NCBI GenBank assembly: GCA_029012165.1
Contig: JAQXLO010000052.1
Coordinates: 1 to 6,643 of the forward strand
Direction: 5' to 3'
DNA from: Oscillospiraceae bacterium
GTDB taxonomy: Bacteria > Bacillota > Clostridia > Oscillospirales > Acutalibacteraceae
Length of the DNA: 6,643 nucleotides
Positions 6,288 to 6,643 of this stretch are shown one piece after another (position 1 is the first letter of the stretch; every line of letters starts with the position of its first letter). Below the pieces are notes generated by a model. The model was given only the letters and a program-made list of their open reading frames with translations, searched no databases and was not told where the DNA came from. The position numbers and the translations under genes were made by a program.

Positions 6288-6416
6288 GTGAAATTTTACG
6301 CTTTTCTCTGCTGTTTGGTCGCTATTTCTCTGGTGCTGACGCCGGCGATCACGCTGGTCGGAAAACCGCAGCAGACAGACCCGGTGCAGACCACAACAGA
6401 AAAAGCCGCCATCTGA
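6288..6416 (+). CDS. Possible small signal-peptide-like protein
   Basis: A short plus-strand frame encodes 42 residues from a GTG start, or 45 from an ATG at 6279. The product begins with a few basic residues (MKKVKFYAF from the ATG), then a hydrophobic stretch of about 19 residues (FLCCLVAISLVLTPAITLV), then a polar Thr/Gln-rich tail (KPQQTDPVQTTTEKAAI). It looks like a signal peptide or single membrane anchor with a short extracellular tail; no lipobox is present. AAGGAG at 6273-6278 is adjacent to the ATG but nine bases from the GTG, so I favour the GTG. The gene is divergent from citrate synthase and convergent with the DUF1015 gene. I see no convincing plus-strand promoter, and the last codons lie within the neighbour's terminator stem, which argues for caution. 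I do not recognise any family. Confidence 0.5.
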   Translation: MKFYAFLCCLVAISLVLTPAITLVGKPQQTDPVQTTTEKAAI

Positions 6417-6429
6417 TCGGGACGGCGGC
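6400..6429 (-). terminator. Rho-independent terminator of the DUF1015-family gene
   Basis: On the minus strand GCCGCC (6424-6429) pairs with GGCGGC (6405-6410), with two more possible pairs beyond one mismatch in the 13-base loop, and the stem is followed at once by five T residues (6400-6404). It lies 10 bases after the stop codon of the DUF1015-family gene. The plus-strand side has no T run, so it should act in one direction only. Confidence 0.85.
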
Positions 6430-6439
6430 AAACAATTCA

Positions 6440-6643
6440 TCAGGAAAGGCGGTGGATAAACAGACCGGAAAGCAGCTTCGGCTCAAACCAAGTGGATTTG
6501 GGCGGCATGATCTCCCCTGCATCGGCGATGCCGAACAGATCATCCATGGTGGTGGGATACATGGAAAAGGCAAGGCACATATCGCTATGGACACGTCTTT
6601 CCAATTCGCCCAGACCACGGATTCCGCCGATGAAGTCGATGCG
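6440..6643 (-). CDS. DUF1015-family protein, C-terminal part (runs off the right edge)
   Basis: The last 67 residues of a protein are read without interruption from the window edge to a TGA, immediately followed by a second in-frame TGA. The end reads IDFIGGIRGLGELERR...AFSMYPTTMDDLFGIADAGEIMPPKSTWFEPKLLSGLFIHRLS. The block ADAGEIMPPKSTWFEPK with a final GLFIH is what I recall as the C-terminal signature of DUF1015-family proteins. Their biochemical function is not established; in several clostridia they are encoded beside the serine synthesis genes serC and serA, which if true here would lie beyond the right edge. The coding frame is supported by the terminator just downstream. Another minus-strand frame is also open here (6349-6618) but reads through the terminator and has no family-like sequence. 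The N-terminal part and start are outside the window. Confidence 0.82.
   Translation of the reverse strand, partial: RIDFIGGIRGLGELERRVHSDMCLAFSMYPTTMDDLFGIADAGEIMPPKSTWFEPKLLSGLFIHRLS

Noticed and set aside
6349..6618. Minus-strand open frame of 89 codons
   Set aside because: It is in a different frame from the DUF1015-family C-terminus, runs through the terminator hairpin, and shows no family-like sequence.

Overview
The window looks like a chromosomal segment from a Gram-positive anaerobe of the Bacillota, probably a Clostridia/Oscillospiraceae-type organism. The evidence is the Bacillota-specific darA–holB–ricT cluster, strong purine-rich Shine-Dalgarno sites, mixed ATG/GTG/TTG starts, and a DUF1015 protein of the kind common in clostridia. 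This taxonomic call rests on gene content and my reading of the proteins, not on a database search. I see no mobile element, CRISPR array, rRNA or tRNA.

Layout: almost everything is on the minus strand, so it reads from right to left. At the right edge is the 3' end of a DUF1015-family gene (6440-6643), followed by a good rho-independent terminator (6400-6429). Between it and the next operon is one small plus-strand ORF (6288-6416) that could encode a 42-45 residue signal-peptide-like protein. A strong sigma-A-type promoter (6218-6247), with a helically phased direct repeat over its -10 region, drives citrate synthase (4765-6180). Below it come an unrecognised polytopic membrane protein (3819-4733), an AEC-family transporter (2872-3816), a short QueG-like iron-sulfur protein (2030-2857), the cyclic-di-AMP receptor DarA (1735-2058), the DNA polymerase III delta' subunit (882-1733) and the RicT/YaaT PSP1 protein (12-875).

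The seven genes from citrate synthase to ricT are separated by gaps of 1 to 31 bases or overlap. No terminator hairpin is visible between them, so they could be one long transcript. Inside it two functional groups can be told apart. The first is central carbon metabolism and membrane transport (citrate synthase, membrane protein, AEC carrier). The second is the conserved Bacillota housekeeping block (darA, holB, ricT), here preceded by the QueG-like gene instead of the tmk gene seen in Bacillus, and lacking the yaaR gene that sits between darA and holB there.

I do not find a clear new biological system. The points most worth a second look are the QueG-like protein, which is short and has lost residues conserved in true epoxyqueuosine reductase, the unknown membrane protein next to citrate synthase, the small divergent ORF, and the repeat over the citrate synthase promoter.
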